DNA of 64,000 nt from Luteolibacter flavescens (GTDB taxonomy: Bacteria > Verrucomicrobiota > Verrucomicrobiia > Verrucomicrobiales > Akkermansiaceae), in the NCBI RefSeq assembly GCF_025950085.1, contig NZ_JAPDDS010000018.1:37981-101980 (forward strand), written 5' to 3'. A program made the translations under genes and the position numbers. The notes under the pieces were generated by a model, which was not told the DNA's origin, did no database searches, and worked only from the letters and a program-made list of their open reading frames with translations. Shown here in pieces: positions 8,853 through 18,253 of the stretch (positions within the stretch are counted from its first letter, which is position 1; every line of letters begins with the position of its first letter).

Positions 8853-11600
8853 ATGAGTTCCGAATCCCAATACAAAGACACGCTGCTGCTGCCGCAAACG
8901 ACGTTCCCGATGCGCGGGGACCTCGTGGACAACGAGCCGAAGCGTCTGGAAATTTGGGAGAAGCAGGGCCTCTACCAGAAGATTCTCGACCGCCGCCGTG
9001 CCCAGGATGCGCCGACCTTCATCCTGCATGATGGCCCGCCCTTCGCGAATGGCGACGTGCACATGGGCACCGCGCTGAACAAAGTGCTGAAGGACCTCGT
9101 GGTGAAGTCGAAGACGATGGCCGGCTATACCGCGCCCTTCGTCCCCGGCTGGGACTGCCACGGCCTGCCCATCGAGTTCAAGGTGGTGAAGCAAGCCGCC
9201 GGGCTGGAGCCCGCGGAGATCCGCCGCCGCTGCACCGAGTTCGCGGAGAAGTTCATCGATATCCAGCGTGGCTCCTTCCGCCGCCTCGGCGTCTTCGGCG
9301 ATTGGGAGAATCCGTACCTCACCATGGCTCCCGGCTATGAGGCGGAGATCCTGCGCGTCTTCGCCAAGCTGGTGGAAAGCGGCTCCGTCTATCAAAGCAA
9401 GAAGCCCGTCCAGTGGTCGTACGGCGCGCAGACCGCGCTGGCCGAGGCCGAGGTGGAATACCAAGACAAGGAAAGCACGGCCATCTTCGTGAAGTTCCCG
9501 ATGACGCCCGAGTCTTCCTCGAAGCTCGGCATCGGCAATGCCGCGATGGCAATCTGGACCACCACTCCGTGGACGCTGCCCGCCAACCTCGGCGTGGCCG
9601 TCCATCCGGAATTCACCTACGAGGTCAGCCAGTTCGAGGGCAATGGCCGCCGCGAGATCCTGATCGTGGTGAAGGAACTCGTGGCCGAGCTGGAGGCGAA
9701 GTCCGGCATGCGTCGTACTTCCGTGCTGAAGAGCATGAAGGGCCGCGAGCTGGAGCACCTCGAGGCGCGCCATCCTTTCCTCGACCGCACGTCGAAGATC
9801 ATCCTCGGCCAATTCGTCACCACGGACACCGGCACCGGTGCGGTCCACATCGCCCCGGGTCACGGTGCGGACGACTACGTCGTGGGCCAGCAGTACGGTC
9901 TTGGCATCCTCTCGCCCGTCGATGACGAGGGGAATTTCACCGCGGATGTCGGCCTGCCGGATCTGGTCGGCAAGCATGTCTTCAAGTCGAACGAGCCGAT
10001 CGTCGAACTGCTGGAAGAGAAGGGCGTGCTGCTGGCGAAGGAAGTCTATCGCCACAGCTACCCGCACTGCTGGCGCTCGAAGACCCCGATCATCTTCCGC
10101 GCGGTGGAGCAGTTCTTCATCTCGCTGGAGACCCTGCGTGGCAAGGCGCTGTCCGAGATCGACAAGGTCGAGTGGCTGCCAGCCTGGGGCCGCAACCGCA
10201 TCTATGGCACCGTGGAGGCCCGCCCGGACTGGTGCATCTCGCGCCAGCGCACCTGGGGCGTGCCGCTGCCTGTCTTCTTCGACGCGGAAAACAAGGCCAT
10301 CCTGTCCGCCGATGTCGCGCGCAAGGTCGCCGACCTCGTCGAAACGCAGGGCACCAACGTGTGGTTCGAGCTTTCCGACGAGGAGCTCGCACAGAAGCTC
10401 GGCCTGCCCGCCGGTGTGAAGAAGTGCCGCGACACGCTCGACGTGTGGATCGACTCCGGTTGCTCGCACGTCGCCGTGCTGGAGAAGCACTCCGAGCTGC
10501 ACGCACCTGCCGATCTCTACCTTGAGGCGACCGACCAGCACCGCGGCTGGTTCCAGAGCTCGCTCATGATGAGCGTGGCCTGGCGCGATGTCGCTCCCTA
10601 CAAGGCCGTGCTCACCCACGGCTTCGTGGTGGACAAGGACAAGAAGAAGATCTCCAAGTCCGACGCGGCCAAGGCTGGCAAGCCGACCGACGCCGCCTTC
10701 TTCTACAACAAGTACGGTGCCGATATCCTGCGCTTGTGGGTTTCCTCCGTCGATTGGCAGAGCGAGGTCCCCTTCAGCGAAGACCTCTTCAAGCAGGTCG
10801 CCGAGCCGTATCGCCGCCTTCGGAACACGCTGCGTATCCTGCTGGGGAACCTCGACGGATTCGATCCCGGGATGGATCGCGTCGCGCCGAGCCATCTCCC
10901 GCTGCTCGACCAGTGGATCCTCGAAAAGCTCCACGCCGTGGTCGGCGAGTGCCGCAAGGCCTACGAGCAGTATGAATTCCGCAAGGTCTTCAACGCGCTC
11001 AATCAATTTTGCTCCGCCGACCTGTCCGCCATCTACATCGATGCGACGAAGGACCGCATGTATTGCGACGCGAAGAACTCCGTCCGCCGCCGCGCGAGCC
11101 AGACGGCGATGTACGACATCTTCACCGCACTGGCGAAGCTGCTCGCACCGATCCTCGCCTACACCGCGGACGAGGCATGGGAGCACGCGACCTTCACCGA
11201 GGGCAGCGTCCACGAGCAGGATTTCCCGGAGCCCGATGCCGCCTTCGCCTCCGGCGAGGCCACCGCGAAGGTGAACCGCCTGCTGGAGATCAAGCGCACG
11301 GTCCAGACCGCCATCGAGGAGCAGATCCAGGCGAAGGCCTTCACGAAGAACAACGAGGCATCGGTGACGTTGGTCGTTCCCGAGGGAGAGGCCGTTTACG
11401 ATCTCCTGCGCGACCGCCAGTTCTCCACCGAGTTCTTCATCATCGCCGATCTCGACGTGTCCGCCGGCAAGAAGCTCTCGGCGAAGGCCGCGAAGACCGC
11501 CTACGGCATGTGCCCGCGCTGCCGCCGCTACGAGCCGCTCGGCGCGTCCGGCCTGTGCGCCCGCTGCGAGTCCGTGGTCCAGACCGTTTCCCACGCCTGA
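8853..11600 (+). CDS. ileS: Isoleucine--tRNA ligase
   Basis: A 915-residue class I aminoacyl-tRNA synthetase that charges tRNA-Ile. It shows the HIGH-type motif (NGDVHMGTALNK), the isoleucyl landmark PGWDCHGLPIE, the CP1 editing domain (TTTPWTLPANL; GTGAVHIAPGHGADDY), the KMSKS-type loop KKISKSDAAKAGK, and a C-terminal zinc finger (CPRCRRYEPLG...CARCES). Length and order are those of bacterial type 1 IleRS. The chosen ATG begins MSSESQYKDTLLLPQT. lspA follows three bases after the stop, the common ileS-lspA pairing. Confidence 0.97.
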   Translation: MSSESQYKDTLLLPQTTFPMRGDLVDNEPKRLEIWEKQGLYQKILDRRRAQDAPTFILHDGPPFANGDVHMGTALNKVLKDLVVKSKTMAGYTAPFVPGWDCHGLPIEFKVVKQAAGLEPAEIRRRCTEFAEKFIDIQRGSFRRLGVFGDWENPYLTMAPGYEAEILRVFAKLVESGSVYQSKKPVQWSYGAQTALAEAEVEYQDKESTAIFVKFPMTPESSSKLGIGNAAMAIWTTTPWTLPANLGVAVHPEFTYEVSQFEGNGRREILIVVKELVAELEAKSGMRRTSVLKSMKGRELEHLEARHPFLDRTSKIILGQFVTTDTGTGAVHIAPGHGADDYVVGQQYGLGILSPVDDEGNFTADVGLPDLVGKHVFKSNEPIVELLEEKGVLLAKEVYRHSYPHCWRSKTPIIFRAVEQFFISLETLRGKALSEIDKVEWLPAWGRNRIYGTVEARPDWCISRQRTWGVPLPVFFDAENKAILSADVARKVADLVETQGTNVWFELSDEELAQKLGLPAGVKKCRDTLDVWIDSGCSHVAVLEKHSELHAPADLYLEATDQHRGWFQSSLMMSVAWRDVAPYKAVLTHGFVVDKDKKKISKSDAAKAGKPTDAAFFYNKYGADILRLWVSSVDWQSEVPFSEDLFKQVAEPYRRLRNTLRILLGNLDGFDPGMDRVAPSHLPLLDQWILEKLHAVVGECRKAYEQYEFRKVFNALNQFCSADLSAIYIDATKDRMYCDAKNSVRRRASQTAMYDIFTALAKLLAPILAYTADEAWEHATFTEGSVHEQDFPEPDAAFASGEATAKVNRLLEIKRTVQTAIEEQIQAKAFTKNNEASVTLVVPEGEAVYDLLRDRQFSTEFFIIADLDVSAGKKLSAKAAKTAYGMCPRCRRYEPLGASGLCARCESVVQTVSHA

Positions 11601-11603
11601 CGA

Positions 11604-12206
11604 ATGGAGACTCCCGCAGCCAAGAAGGAGTGGAAGCTCCGGTGGATACTCCTCCTGCTGACGTTGCCGCTCTACGTCATCGACCAGTGGACGAAGTTCT
11701 GGACCATCCGGACCTTCCCGCCGCCGTGGGAAGACGGGGGCGCGTCACAGATCGTGGTCGTCGAGGGCTTCTTCAACCTGCGGCGCGTCCATAACCAGGG
11801 CGTGGCCTTCGGCTTCGGCAATGGCAGCGATTGGGCACCCGTGGTCTTCCTCGTGGTCCCCATCGTCGCCCTCACGCTGATCAGGCTGGGCGTGAAGAAG
11901 AAGTTCTTCGTGGGGAACTGGGGACTCGTCGCCGTGGCGCTGCTGCTGTGCGGGATCTTCGGGAATCTCACCGACCGTCTCATCCAGGGCTCGCTGCTGG
12001 AGATCATGCAGGGCGCGACCCTCTGGGAGCGCCTGAAGGAAGGCTACGTGGTGGACTTCCTCGACTTCACCATCCCGGTCGTGAACTACCGCTGGCCGTG
12101 CTTCAATGTCGCGGACTCCTGCATCTGCATCGCGGCCGGCTTGCTCTTCTTCACCGGGCTGAAGGCTGACCTGGACCAGAAGAAGAAGCCCGCAGCGGAC
12201 AAGTGA
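11604..12206 (+). CDS. lspA: Lipoprotein signal peptidase (signal peptidase II)
   Basis: A 200-residue inner-membrane aspartyl protease that removes signal peptides from prolipoproteins. The catalytic pair is Asp124 (GNLTDR) and Asp171 (FNVADS). NQGVAFG and several hydrophobic helices are conserved. A short insertion precedes the second Asp (LWERLKEGYVVDFLDF). It lies three bases downstream of ileS and is probably co-transcribed. The window encodes several predicted lipoproteins that it could process. Confidence 0.95.
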   Translation: METPAAKKEWKLRWILLLLTLPLYVIDQWTKFWTIRTFPPPWEDGGASQIVVVEGFFNLRRVHNQGVAFGFGNGSDWAPVVFLVVPIVALTLIRLGVKKKFFVGNWGLVAVALLLCGIFGNLTDRLIQGSLLEIMQGATLWERLKEGYVVDFLDFTIPVVNYRWPCFNVADSCICIAAGLLFFTGLKADLDQKKKPAADK

Positions 12207-12214
12207 CGCGGCGG

Positions 12215-12237
12215 GCCCGTGGGATTCACGGGCTTTT
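12215..12237 (+). terminator. Probable terminator after lspA
   Basis: A 7-bp GC-rich stem (12215-12221/12227-12233) with a 5-nt loop is followed by TTTT, nine bases after the lspA stop. The T-run is short, so the strength is uncertain. Confidence 0.5.
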
Positions 12238-12284
12238 CACGCGGGCGACGATGAGGCTTCACCGGGTGTGCCGATCCTCCGGGC

Positions 12285-12788
12285 ATGCCTGCCTTGAAGC
12301 AGATTCGGATCGCGATCGGCATCGTGATCATGGGGCTCGTCATCAGTGGAGTGACCGCCTTCCCGCTGCTCCACGAGTTGCGCCTGGTCGTCCTCCTTCT
12401 CACCGGTGAAGCCCGGCCGGATCCTGCGCTGCACGATGGAATGCTGCACTGGATCCTGAGGGTCCGGGAGGGGCTGGAGGTCACGCACGTGCAGTATCCC
12501 TTCCTCGCGTATGGCACCGATTGGCTCGCCTTCGGCCATCTGGTCATCGCGCTCTTCTTCATCCTGCCGTGGCGCGAGCCCGTCCGCTACGCGGGGGTGC
12601 TGCACATCGGCGTCATCGCCTCGCTGGGCGTCATCCCGCTCGCCCTGATCTGCGGGCCGATCCGCGGGATTCCGTTCGGTTGGCAGCTCATCGACAGCTC
12701 CTTCGGCTTGCTGTGCCTGCCGCCGCTGGTCTTCGCCCTGAGGAAAATCCGCGGGCTCGATCCTCAGGAGGCGGTCCCAGCCGTATGA
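12285..12788 (+). CDS. Hypothetical integral membrane protein
   Basis: A 167-residue protein with about four hydrophobic segments (IAIGIVIMGLVISGV; LAFGHLVIALFFILPW; IGVIASLGVIPLALI; SFGLLCLPPLVFAL) and a periplasmic- or cytoplasmic-looking loop after the first. I recognise no family. It stands alone between lspA and a convergent hydrolase gene, with four bases between stops. Confidence 0.7.
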   Translation: MPALKQIRIAIGIVIMGLVISGVTAFPLLHELRLVVLLLTGEARPDPALHDGMLHWILRVREGLEVTHVQYPFLAYGTDWLAFGHLVIALFFILPWREPVRYAGVLHIGVIASLGVIPLALICGPIRGIPFGWQLIDSSFGLLCLPPLVFALRKIRGLDPQEAVPAV

Positions 12789-12792
12789 AGAG

Positions 12793-13665
12793 TCATCTCG
12801 CCTTCAGCCAATCGAGCACCTGGCCCCGGTAGCGCAGCGGCAGCGAGTAGTGGCCCTCGCCTTCTTCCCAGTGCCCCTCCGCGGCGGGCACGCGGGAGGC
12901 GAGGCGCTTCGCCACATCGCACGGGAGGTTCTTGTCCGCCAGCCCGTGCCAGAAGGCGACCGGCACCCGGATGTCCTCCGGGGAGAATCCCCATGGCTCC
13001 AGGTAGAGTTCGCCCTCGGTGAGGACGGGATCGGTGCCCTTTCGCACGGCTTCCAGATAGCTGCGGGTCACGCTTTCCCAGCAACCTGCGTCGGCGATTG
13101 CCTCGCGGTCGGAGGTCGGGATGCTGCGCATCAGCCAGGTCATCGGGGCCCGCTCGGCACCGCGGGAGATCATCCAGCGGCTGGCGGCGATCACGCCGGG
13201 CGTCGCCGCGCGGCGCAGGCGTCTCAGGTTTGTGAGGGTGCGGTAGGTCCAGTGCATGTTCGCCCGGTCCGCGGTATCGGCGAGCGGTGGTGCCCCGCAG
13301 ATCACCGCCGCGGCGATCACCCGGTCCGGCAGTCCAGCCGCCGTGGCCAGCGTGTAGGGTCCACCGCCGGAGATGCCGTAGATCTTGAAGCGCCCGATTC
13401 CCAGCGCATCGGCCAGCCCCGCGACGTCCTGCGGCCAGCTTGCAAATCCCCGGCCCGGCAGCGGATCGGATAGGCCCACTCCCGGGCGGTCCGGTGCGAT
13501 GAGCCGCAGCCCGCGTTCCGCCGCCAGATCATTCAGGAGCTTGCCCTGGTAGCGGCTGCTCGGCCAACCGTGGAAGAAGAACAGCGGCTCGCCCGCCGGG
13601 TCGCCATAGTCCGCGTAGCCCAGCATCCGGCCGTCCGGCAGCCGCGCCTGTTCGTCTTCCTTCAT
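12793..13665 (-). CDS. Alpha/beta hydrolase
   Basis: About 290 residues with the complete alpha/beta-hydrolase signature: oxyanion region FFFHGWPSSRYQG, nucleophile elbow GISGGG, acid in GLADKNLP and base in GEGHYSLP. It is probably a cytoplasmic esterase or epoxide-hydrolase-like enzyme; the substrate is unknown. I start it at the ATG giving MKEDEQARLPDGRMLGY. An in-frame ATG at 13701 would add 12 residues. Confidence 0.85.
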   Translation of the reverse strand: MKEDEQARLPDGRMLGYADYGDPAGEPLFFFHGWPSSRYQGKLLNDLAAERGLRLIAPDRPGVGLSDPLPGRGFASWPQDVAGLADALGIGRFKIYGISGGGPYTLATAAGLPDRVIAAAVICGAPPLADTADRANMHWTYRTLTNLRRLRRAATPGVIAASRWMISRGAERAPMTWLMRSIPTSDREAIADAGCWESVTRSYLEAVRKGTDPVLTEGELYLEPWGFSPEDIRVPVAFWHGLADKNLPCDVAKRLASRVPAAEGHWEEGEGHYSLPLRYRGQVLDWLKAR

Positions 13666-13763
13666 TGCCTCATAGAATAAGGGAAAGACCCCGCCGCGCA
13701 CATCGAAGTTTCCCGTGAAATCATCGCCACTTTCGATTCCCGCCGACCCTCAGCCCGGGGCAC

Positions 13764-13800
13764 AAAAAAAGCCGGGGAACCCCGAAAGGCTCCCCGGCTT
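13764..13800 (-). terminator. Terminator for the pseudopilin gene
   Basis: A 10-bp stem (13769-13778/13791-13800) is followed on the minus strand by a run of seven T (13764-13770 on the plus strand are A). It lies about 25 bases beyond the stop of the prepilin-like gene. Confidence 0.8.
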
Positions 13801-13825
13801 GGGAATCTAATGGCGCGTCAGCCGA

Positions 13826-14533
13826 TTACTGGGCACCGCGTGGCTCAGGAGCGCGGAGGACGGGATTGATCTCGTCCCAGACGCTCTTCTCACCTTGGCT
13901 CTGGAGGTAGCCGCCGGTCACCGAGATGTAGCGGTTGTCGGTACGGATGGTCTCGGCCTTGGCGCTGCCGTCGATGCGGAGCACGATGGCCTTGTCCTCA
14001 TACGGCTCGGGGTCGAATTCCCAGTTTGGCTGGGCCTTGTAGAGCGGCGACACCACGACCGGGCGGGACGAGTTGCCGGACGAGCTCAGACCGTCGGTCT
14101 GGGAGGCCATGATGTAGCCGAAGCCGACTTCACCCTTGTCGAGAGCCTTGCCGGGCGAGACGTCGTTGTCAGGCTTGCGTGGGCTGTAGGCGGTCTTGCA
14201 CCAGTAGATCGACTCGGCCTTGCCGGTCGTGGCGATGAGCTGGCGGAAGTAGTCGTTGGCATAGGTGCCGCCGAAGCTCAGGGCAGAGCCGGTGGAGTCC
14301 TTCACTTCCTGGGCGGTGTTGTTGTCCGGGAAAGTGCCGTAGTCGCCTTCGAATCCGATCAGTGCGATGTGCACCTGGCGGATGTTCTGGCTGGCTTCCG
14401 TCTGGTCAGCCTTCTTGCGCTGCTTCAGGATGACCGGTGCGGAAAGGCCCGCGAGGGCCGCGATGATCACGATCACCACGAGAAGCTCCACCAAGGTGAA
14501 GCCGCCGCGTTGACGACGAGTGTTGGTTTTCAT
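13826..14533 (-). CDS. Prepilin-type N-terminal cleavage/methylation protein (type II secretion pseudopilin-like)
   Basis: A 235-residue protein with the class III leader: basic RRQRGG, then cleavage before FTLVELLVVIVIIAALAG, the hydrophobic spine of type IV pilins and GspG/GspH pseudopilins. The Glu at +5 is present. The globular part contains KQRKKADQTEASQNIRQV and one isolated Cys. Many verrucomicrobial genomes carry large numbers of such single prepilin genes away from secretion operons, so assignment to a specific apparatus is not possible. It has its own terminator and lies downstream of rph on the opposite side of a 144-base gap that contains a 7-bp palindrome. Confidence 0.85.
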   Translation of the reverse strand: MKTNTRRQRGGFTLVELLVVIVIIAALAGLSAPVILKQRKKADQTEASQNIRQVHIALIGFEGDYGTFPDNNTAQEVKDSTGSALSFGGTYANDYFRQLIATTGKAESIYWCKTAYSPRKPDNDVSPGKALDKGEVGFGYIMASQTDGLSSSGNSSRPVVVSPLYKAQPNWEFDPEPYEDKAIVLRIDGSAKAETIRTDNRYISVTGGYLQSQGEKSVWDEINPVLRAPEPRGAQ

Positions 14534-14677
14534 TGTGTTACTTTGGTTTTGTCTATGGTGGAGCCCGATAAGGCCCCGTATTTTTTATGAAATCCCCTCA
14601 CGGAAATACCGCTTGAGGACCGGAACCAAATTAGTTCCGGCGCAAGCCGCTGCAAGGACAAAGAAGGCCCTGTCAAA

Positions 14678-15463
14678 TCATCTTCCAAAAGTCGCCGCCA
14701 GCGAGGCCAGCGCGTCGCCGCTCGGGCGGTCCGCCTCGAGGATCGCCTTCTTTTGAAGAGCGACCAATTCGGCGGATCCCTTCGTCGCCAGCTCCAGCAT
14801 CGCGCTCATCTCGGCACCGGTGAAAACCGCTTCCTCGCCGCTGCCCTGCACCTCGACGAATTCGCCGGTCTCGGTCGTCACGACATTGAAATCCACCGAG
14901 GCACCCTTGTCCTCGATGTAGTCCAGATCCAGCACCGGCTGGCCATTCACCACGCCGGCGGAGATGGCGGACACCAGCTTCGTCAGCGGGAAGGTCTTCA
15001 GCTTGCCTGCGGACATCAGCTTGTTCAGGGCGATCGCCAGCGCGACGCAGCCGCCGGTGATCGAGGCGGTGCGGGTGCCGCCGTCCGCCTGCAGCACGTC
15101 GCAATCGATCCAGATGGTCCGCTGTCCCAGCTTCGAGAGATCCGTCACGGCGCGGAGGGCGCGGCCGATCAGCCGCTGGATCTCCGAGGAGCGTCCGTCC
15201 AGCTTGCCGCGCGAGATATCGCGGTCCTTCCGCTCCAGAGTGGAGTAGGGGAGCATGCTGTACTCCGCGGTCAGCCAGCCGCCTTCCACGCGCTGCATCT
15301 TCATCCAGCGCGGCACGTCCTCATCGATGGTCGCCGCGCAGATCACGCGGGTGTTTCCAAAGGAAACGAGCACCGAGCCCGCCGCATGCGGGGCCACGTG
15401 GGGGATGAAGGAAATCGGGCGCAGTTGATCCGGCTGGCGGCCGTCGTGGCGGGCGGAAGACAT
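14678..15463 (-). CDS. rph: Ribonuclease PH
   Basis: A 261-residue phosphorolytic 3'-5' exoribonuclease that trims tRNA 3' ends. Hallmarks are GSVLVSFGNTRVICAAT, the arginine-rich RDISRGKLDGRSSEIQRLIGRALRA block, and the catalytic-site region IDCDVLQADGGTRTASITG. The start MSSARHDGRQPDQLRP matches the usual N-terminus; an upstream ATG at 15532 would add 23 improbable residues. Conserved length. Confidence 0.96.
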   Translation of the reverse strand: MSSARHDGRQPDQLRPISFIPHVAPHAAGSVLVSFGNTRVICAATIDEDVPRWMKMQRVEGGWLTAEYSMLPYSTLERKDRDISRGKLDGRSSEIQRLIGRALRAVTDLSKLGQRTIWIDCDVLQADGGTRTASITGGCVALAIALNKLMSAGKLKTFPLTKLVSAISAGVVNGQPVLDLDYIEDKGASVDFNVVTTETGEFVEVQGSGEEAVFTGAEMSAMLELATKGSAELVALQKKAILEADRPSGDALASLAATFGR

Positions 15464-15544
15464 GGTGCAGAGTGAAGGAAACCCCCGCATCCATGGCAAG
15501 TGGGGATGAACCCCGATCGCCCGCCACGACAATGAATCCGCCGG

Positions 15545-17230
15545 TCAGGCCCGCAGCAGGTTCCACCCGGTGACCAGTGCCTTCAGGCCGGCCATCTCGA
15601 TGGAGGGATCGATGCCGCAGCCCCAGAGGATGCGGCCATCGTCATGCTGCACCTGCACGTAGGCGGCGGCGCTGGCGTCCGAGCCGCCGCGGACGGCGTG
15701 CGAACGGTAGTCCGTCACCTTGAAGTCCTTCATGCCGGAGGCCTGCATCGCCTGGACGAAGGCATTGATCGGGCCGTTGCCGAGGCCGTGGATCTTCCGC
15801 TCCTCGCCGTAGAGGCCGATGGTGGCGGTGCAGGCCACCTGCCCACGCTCCGTGGTGTGGTGGAAGAGCTCGTAGTCCTTCACGGACAGCGGCTGCTCCA
15901 CATTGGCAAAGAGGCGGTAGAAGGCGTCGCGGATCTCGTCCGCGGTCAGCTCGCGGCCCAGCTCGTCCGCCAGGTCGTAGATGCGCTTGCCCACCTGCGG
16001 GTGCATCGTCTTCGGCAGGTCGAGGCCGTGCTCGCGGTCGAGGATGTAGGCGATGCCGCCCTTCCCGGACTGGGAGTTGATGCGGATGATGGCCTCGTAG
16101 GAGCGGCCGATGTCCTGCGGGTCGATGGTCAGGTAGGGCACGCCCCACGCGAGATCCGGCGCGGCCTGCACCTCCTTTTCACGGCGGTCGAGGCCCTTCT
16201 TGATGGCGTCCTGGTGGGAGCCGGAGAAGGCGGTGAAGACCAGCTCGCCCGCATACGGGTGGCGCTCGCCCACGGTCATGCGCGTCACCTTTTCGTACAC
16301 CTGGCGCAGCGAGGTCAGGTCGGAGAAGTCCAGCCCGGTCTCGATGCCGTGGCCGTTCATGTTTAGCGCCACATTGATGATGTCCAGGTTGCCGGTGCGC
16401 TCGCCATTGCCGAAGAGCGTGCCTTCCACGCGGTCCGCGCCGGCCATCAGGCCCAGCTCGGTGGCGGCGGTGCCGGTGCCGCGGTCATTGTGCGTGTGCA
16501 GGGAGACGATCAGCGACTCGCGGTTCTTCAGGTGGCGGCACATCCACTCGATCATGTCGGCGTGGATGTTCGGCGTGGTCCACTGGACGGTGTCCGGCAG
16601 ATTGACGATCATCTTCTTCTCCGGCGTCGGCTCCCAGACGTCGATGACCGCGTTGCAGATCTCCGCGGCGAAATCCAACTCCGTGTCGGAAAAGGACTCC
16701 GGCGAATACTGCAGGATCACCTCGGTCTGGGGGATGGTCGGTGCCAGTTCCTTCACCAGCTTCGCGCCGTCGATGGCGAGCTGCCTGATGTCCTCGCGCG
16801 AGGCATCGCTGAAGGTCACGCGGCGCTGCAGCGGCGAGGTGGAGTTGTAGATGTGGACGATGGCCTTCTTCGCCCCGGCGATGGCCTCGAAGGAGCGGCG
16901 GATCAGGTGCTCGCGGGTCTGCACCAGGATCTGGATCGTCACGTCCTCCGGGATGCGGTTTTCCTCGATCAGGCGGCGGCAGAAGGTGAATTCCGTATCC
17001 GCGGCCGAGGGGAAGCCGATCTCGATCTGCTTGAAGCCCACCCGGCAGAGCACGTCGAAGAACTCGAGCTTCTCCTCCACCGACATCGGCTGCGGGAGGG
17101 CCTGGTTGCCATCGCGGAGGTCCACCGAGCACCAGATCGGCGCGGTGGTGATGATCTGGTCCGGCCAGGTGCGGTCCGGCAGTTGGACCGGCGGGAAGGG
17201 CCGGTATTTCGAGATCGAGGCGGTTTTCAC
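15545..17230 (-). CDS. leuA: 2-isopropylmalate synthase
   Basis: A 561-residue enzyme catalysing acetyl-CoA + 2-oxoisovalerate to 2-isopropylmalate, the first committed step of leucine synthesis. The catalytic TIM barrel shows WCSVDLRDGNQAL, the divalent-metal SLHTHNDRGTG and GNGERTGNLD. The C-terminal regulatory domain is present (about 430-561), so leucine feedback is expected. The PFPPVQLPDRTWP start and the length match the actinobacterial-type (long) LeuA subfamily. I could not find a convincing leucine leader peptide in the 240 bases upstream. Confidence 0.96.
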   Translation of the reverse strand: MKTASISKYRPFPPVQLPDRTWPDQIITTAPIWCSVDLRDGNQALPQPMSVEEKLEFFDVLCRVGFKQIEIGFPSAADTEFTFCRRLIEENRIPEDVTIQILVQTREHLIRRSFEAIAGAKKAIVHIYNSTSPLQRRVTFSDASREDIRQLAIDGAKLVKELAPTIPQTEVILQYSPESFSDTELDFAAEICNAVIDVWEPTPEKKMIVNLPDTVQWTTPNIHADMIEWMCRHLKNRESLIVSLHTHNDRGTGTAATELGLMAGADRVEGTLFGNGERTGNLDIINVALNMNGHGIETGLDFSDLTSLRQVYEKVTRMTVGERHPYAGELVFTAFSGSHQDAIKKGLDRREKEVQAAPDLAWGVPYLTIDPQDIGRSYEAIIRINSQSGKGGIAYILDREHGLDLPKTMHPQVGKRIYDLADELGRELTADEIRDAFYRLFANVEQPLSVKDYELFHHTTERGQVACTATIGLYGEERKIHGLGNGPINAFVQAMQASGMKDFKVTDYRSHAVRGGSDASAAAYVQVQHDDGRILWGCGIDPSIEMAGLKALVTGWNLLRA

Positions 17231-17470
17231 GGGAAAAAAAGAGAGAATGAGTCTGAAAGGAAAAGGGGCGCCGCAGGAAAAATTGCAGCAGCCAAGGGAC
17301 GGCGGTAGGAAAAAGGAAATGCTCAGCGGGTGGCCAGTCCTAGAAGGAGCGGCCGCAGCTCAAGAAGCCCGCGGAGATTCGTCGTCACGCCGCGGACGCT
17401 GGCGCGGCAGGCCCGGCCTGTCGAGGGGAAAGACGGGACGGCGAGCTTGTCAGCCACCGTATCCTTGGGA

Positions 17471-18253
17471 ATGGTAGGCGGGGTGAGGGGACTGTGCGTT
17501 GCGCTGTTGTGGCTGATTGCGGGGTGGCTCCATGCCCAGGAGATGACGGGCCGCTTCGTCGCGCCGCCGCTGCCTGCGGACGGGATTCTCGATGAGGCGC
17601 GGATGTTCGTGCGGAATCCGGAGCAGCAGAAGAAGATCGCGACCGTCCTCGCGGCGCTGGAGGAGAAGCACGGCTATCCTTTCTACTTCGTCCTCTATGA
17701 TTCGCTCTTCGGCCTGAGCGTCGGCGAGCGGGCGCACGCGCTGCGCGAGGCGTGGCTGGGCGACTCCCCCGGACTGGTGCTGGTGCTGGAGACGGACAGC
17801 CGGATCTTCCGGTTCAGCCAGACGCCCTACCAGCAGGATGAGGTGCCGGCGGACTTGAAGCTGCCCCTGACCGGGCCGAAGGAGATCGGCCCCACTGATC
17901 TCGCGGAAATCGGCACCGCCATTGAGGGCAGCCTGAGCCGGTCCGCCTCGACCGAGGAATATGCCGAGAATCTGGCCATCGGGCTCGCGACGGGGATCTC
18001 GAAGGTCTTCGACGCCCGCGCGGCGGTCCCCGAAGGCTCGACGAAAAGCCGCGTGATCCTGCTGGCGGTGGGCTTCGGCGCGGCGGTCGGGCTCGTCGCC
18101 CTGCTGGTGGTCGCCGGCCTGAAGCGTGCGGAAGCCCGCTCTCTGGAGCGCTTCGTTTTTCCGAAGGCCACGGTCGGCATCCGGCTCGGTGCGCCCTTCG
18201 GCGGGGGGAAGGTCAGCTCCCGGAGCTTCGGGAACCGCGAGGAGGGACGATAG
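17471..18253 (+). CDS. TPM-domain-like secreted or membrane-anchored protein
   Basis: A 260-residue protein with a signal peptide (GLCVALLWLIAGWLHAQ) and an exported alpha/beta domain resembling TPM phosphatase-like domains (GILDEARMFVRNPEQQKKIATVL, then GDSPGLVLVLETDSR). A transmembrane helix (VILLAVGFGAAVGLVALLVVAGL) precedes a basic cytoplasmic tail. The start MVGGVRG gives the signal peptide directly; the longer open frame from 17330 adds only basic residues. Its 3' end overlaps the convergent DUF2062 gene by 41 bases. Function unknown. Confidence 0.7.
   Translation: MVGGVRGLCVALLWLIAGWLHAQEMTGRFVAPPLPADGILDEARMFVRNPEQQKKIATVLAALEEKHGYPFYFVLYDSLFGLSVGERAHALREAWLGDSPGLVLVLETDSRIFRFSQTPYQQDEVPADLKLPLTGPKEIGPTDLAEIGTAIEGSLSRSASTEEYAENLAIGLATGISKVFDARAAVPEGSTKSRVILLAVGFGAAVGLVALLVVAGLKRAEARSLERFVFPKATVGIRLGAPFGGGKVSSRSFGNREEGR

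Noticed and set aside
8721..11594. Very long minus-strand open frame (1130 residues with the lipoprotein) across ileS.
   Set aside because: Antisense shadow of a high-GC gene with unmistakable synthetase motifs; only the last 172 codons (8202-8720) look real.
17231..17470. Leucine attenuator or T-box before leuA.
   Set aside because: No run of Leu codons after a start, no specifier or antiterminator, no T-run hairpin found.
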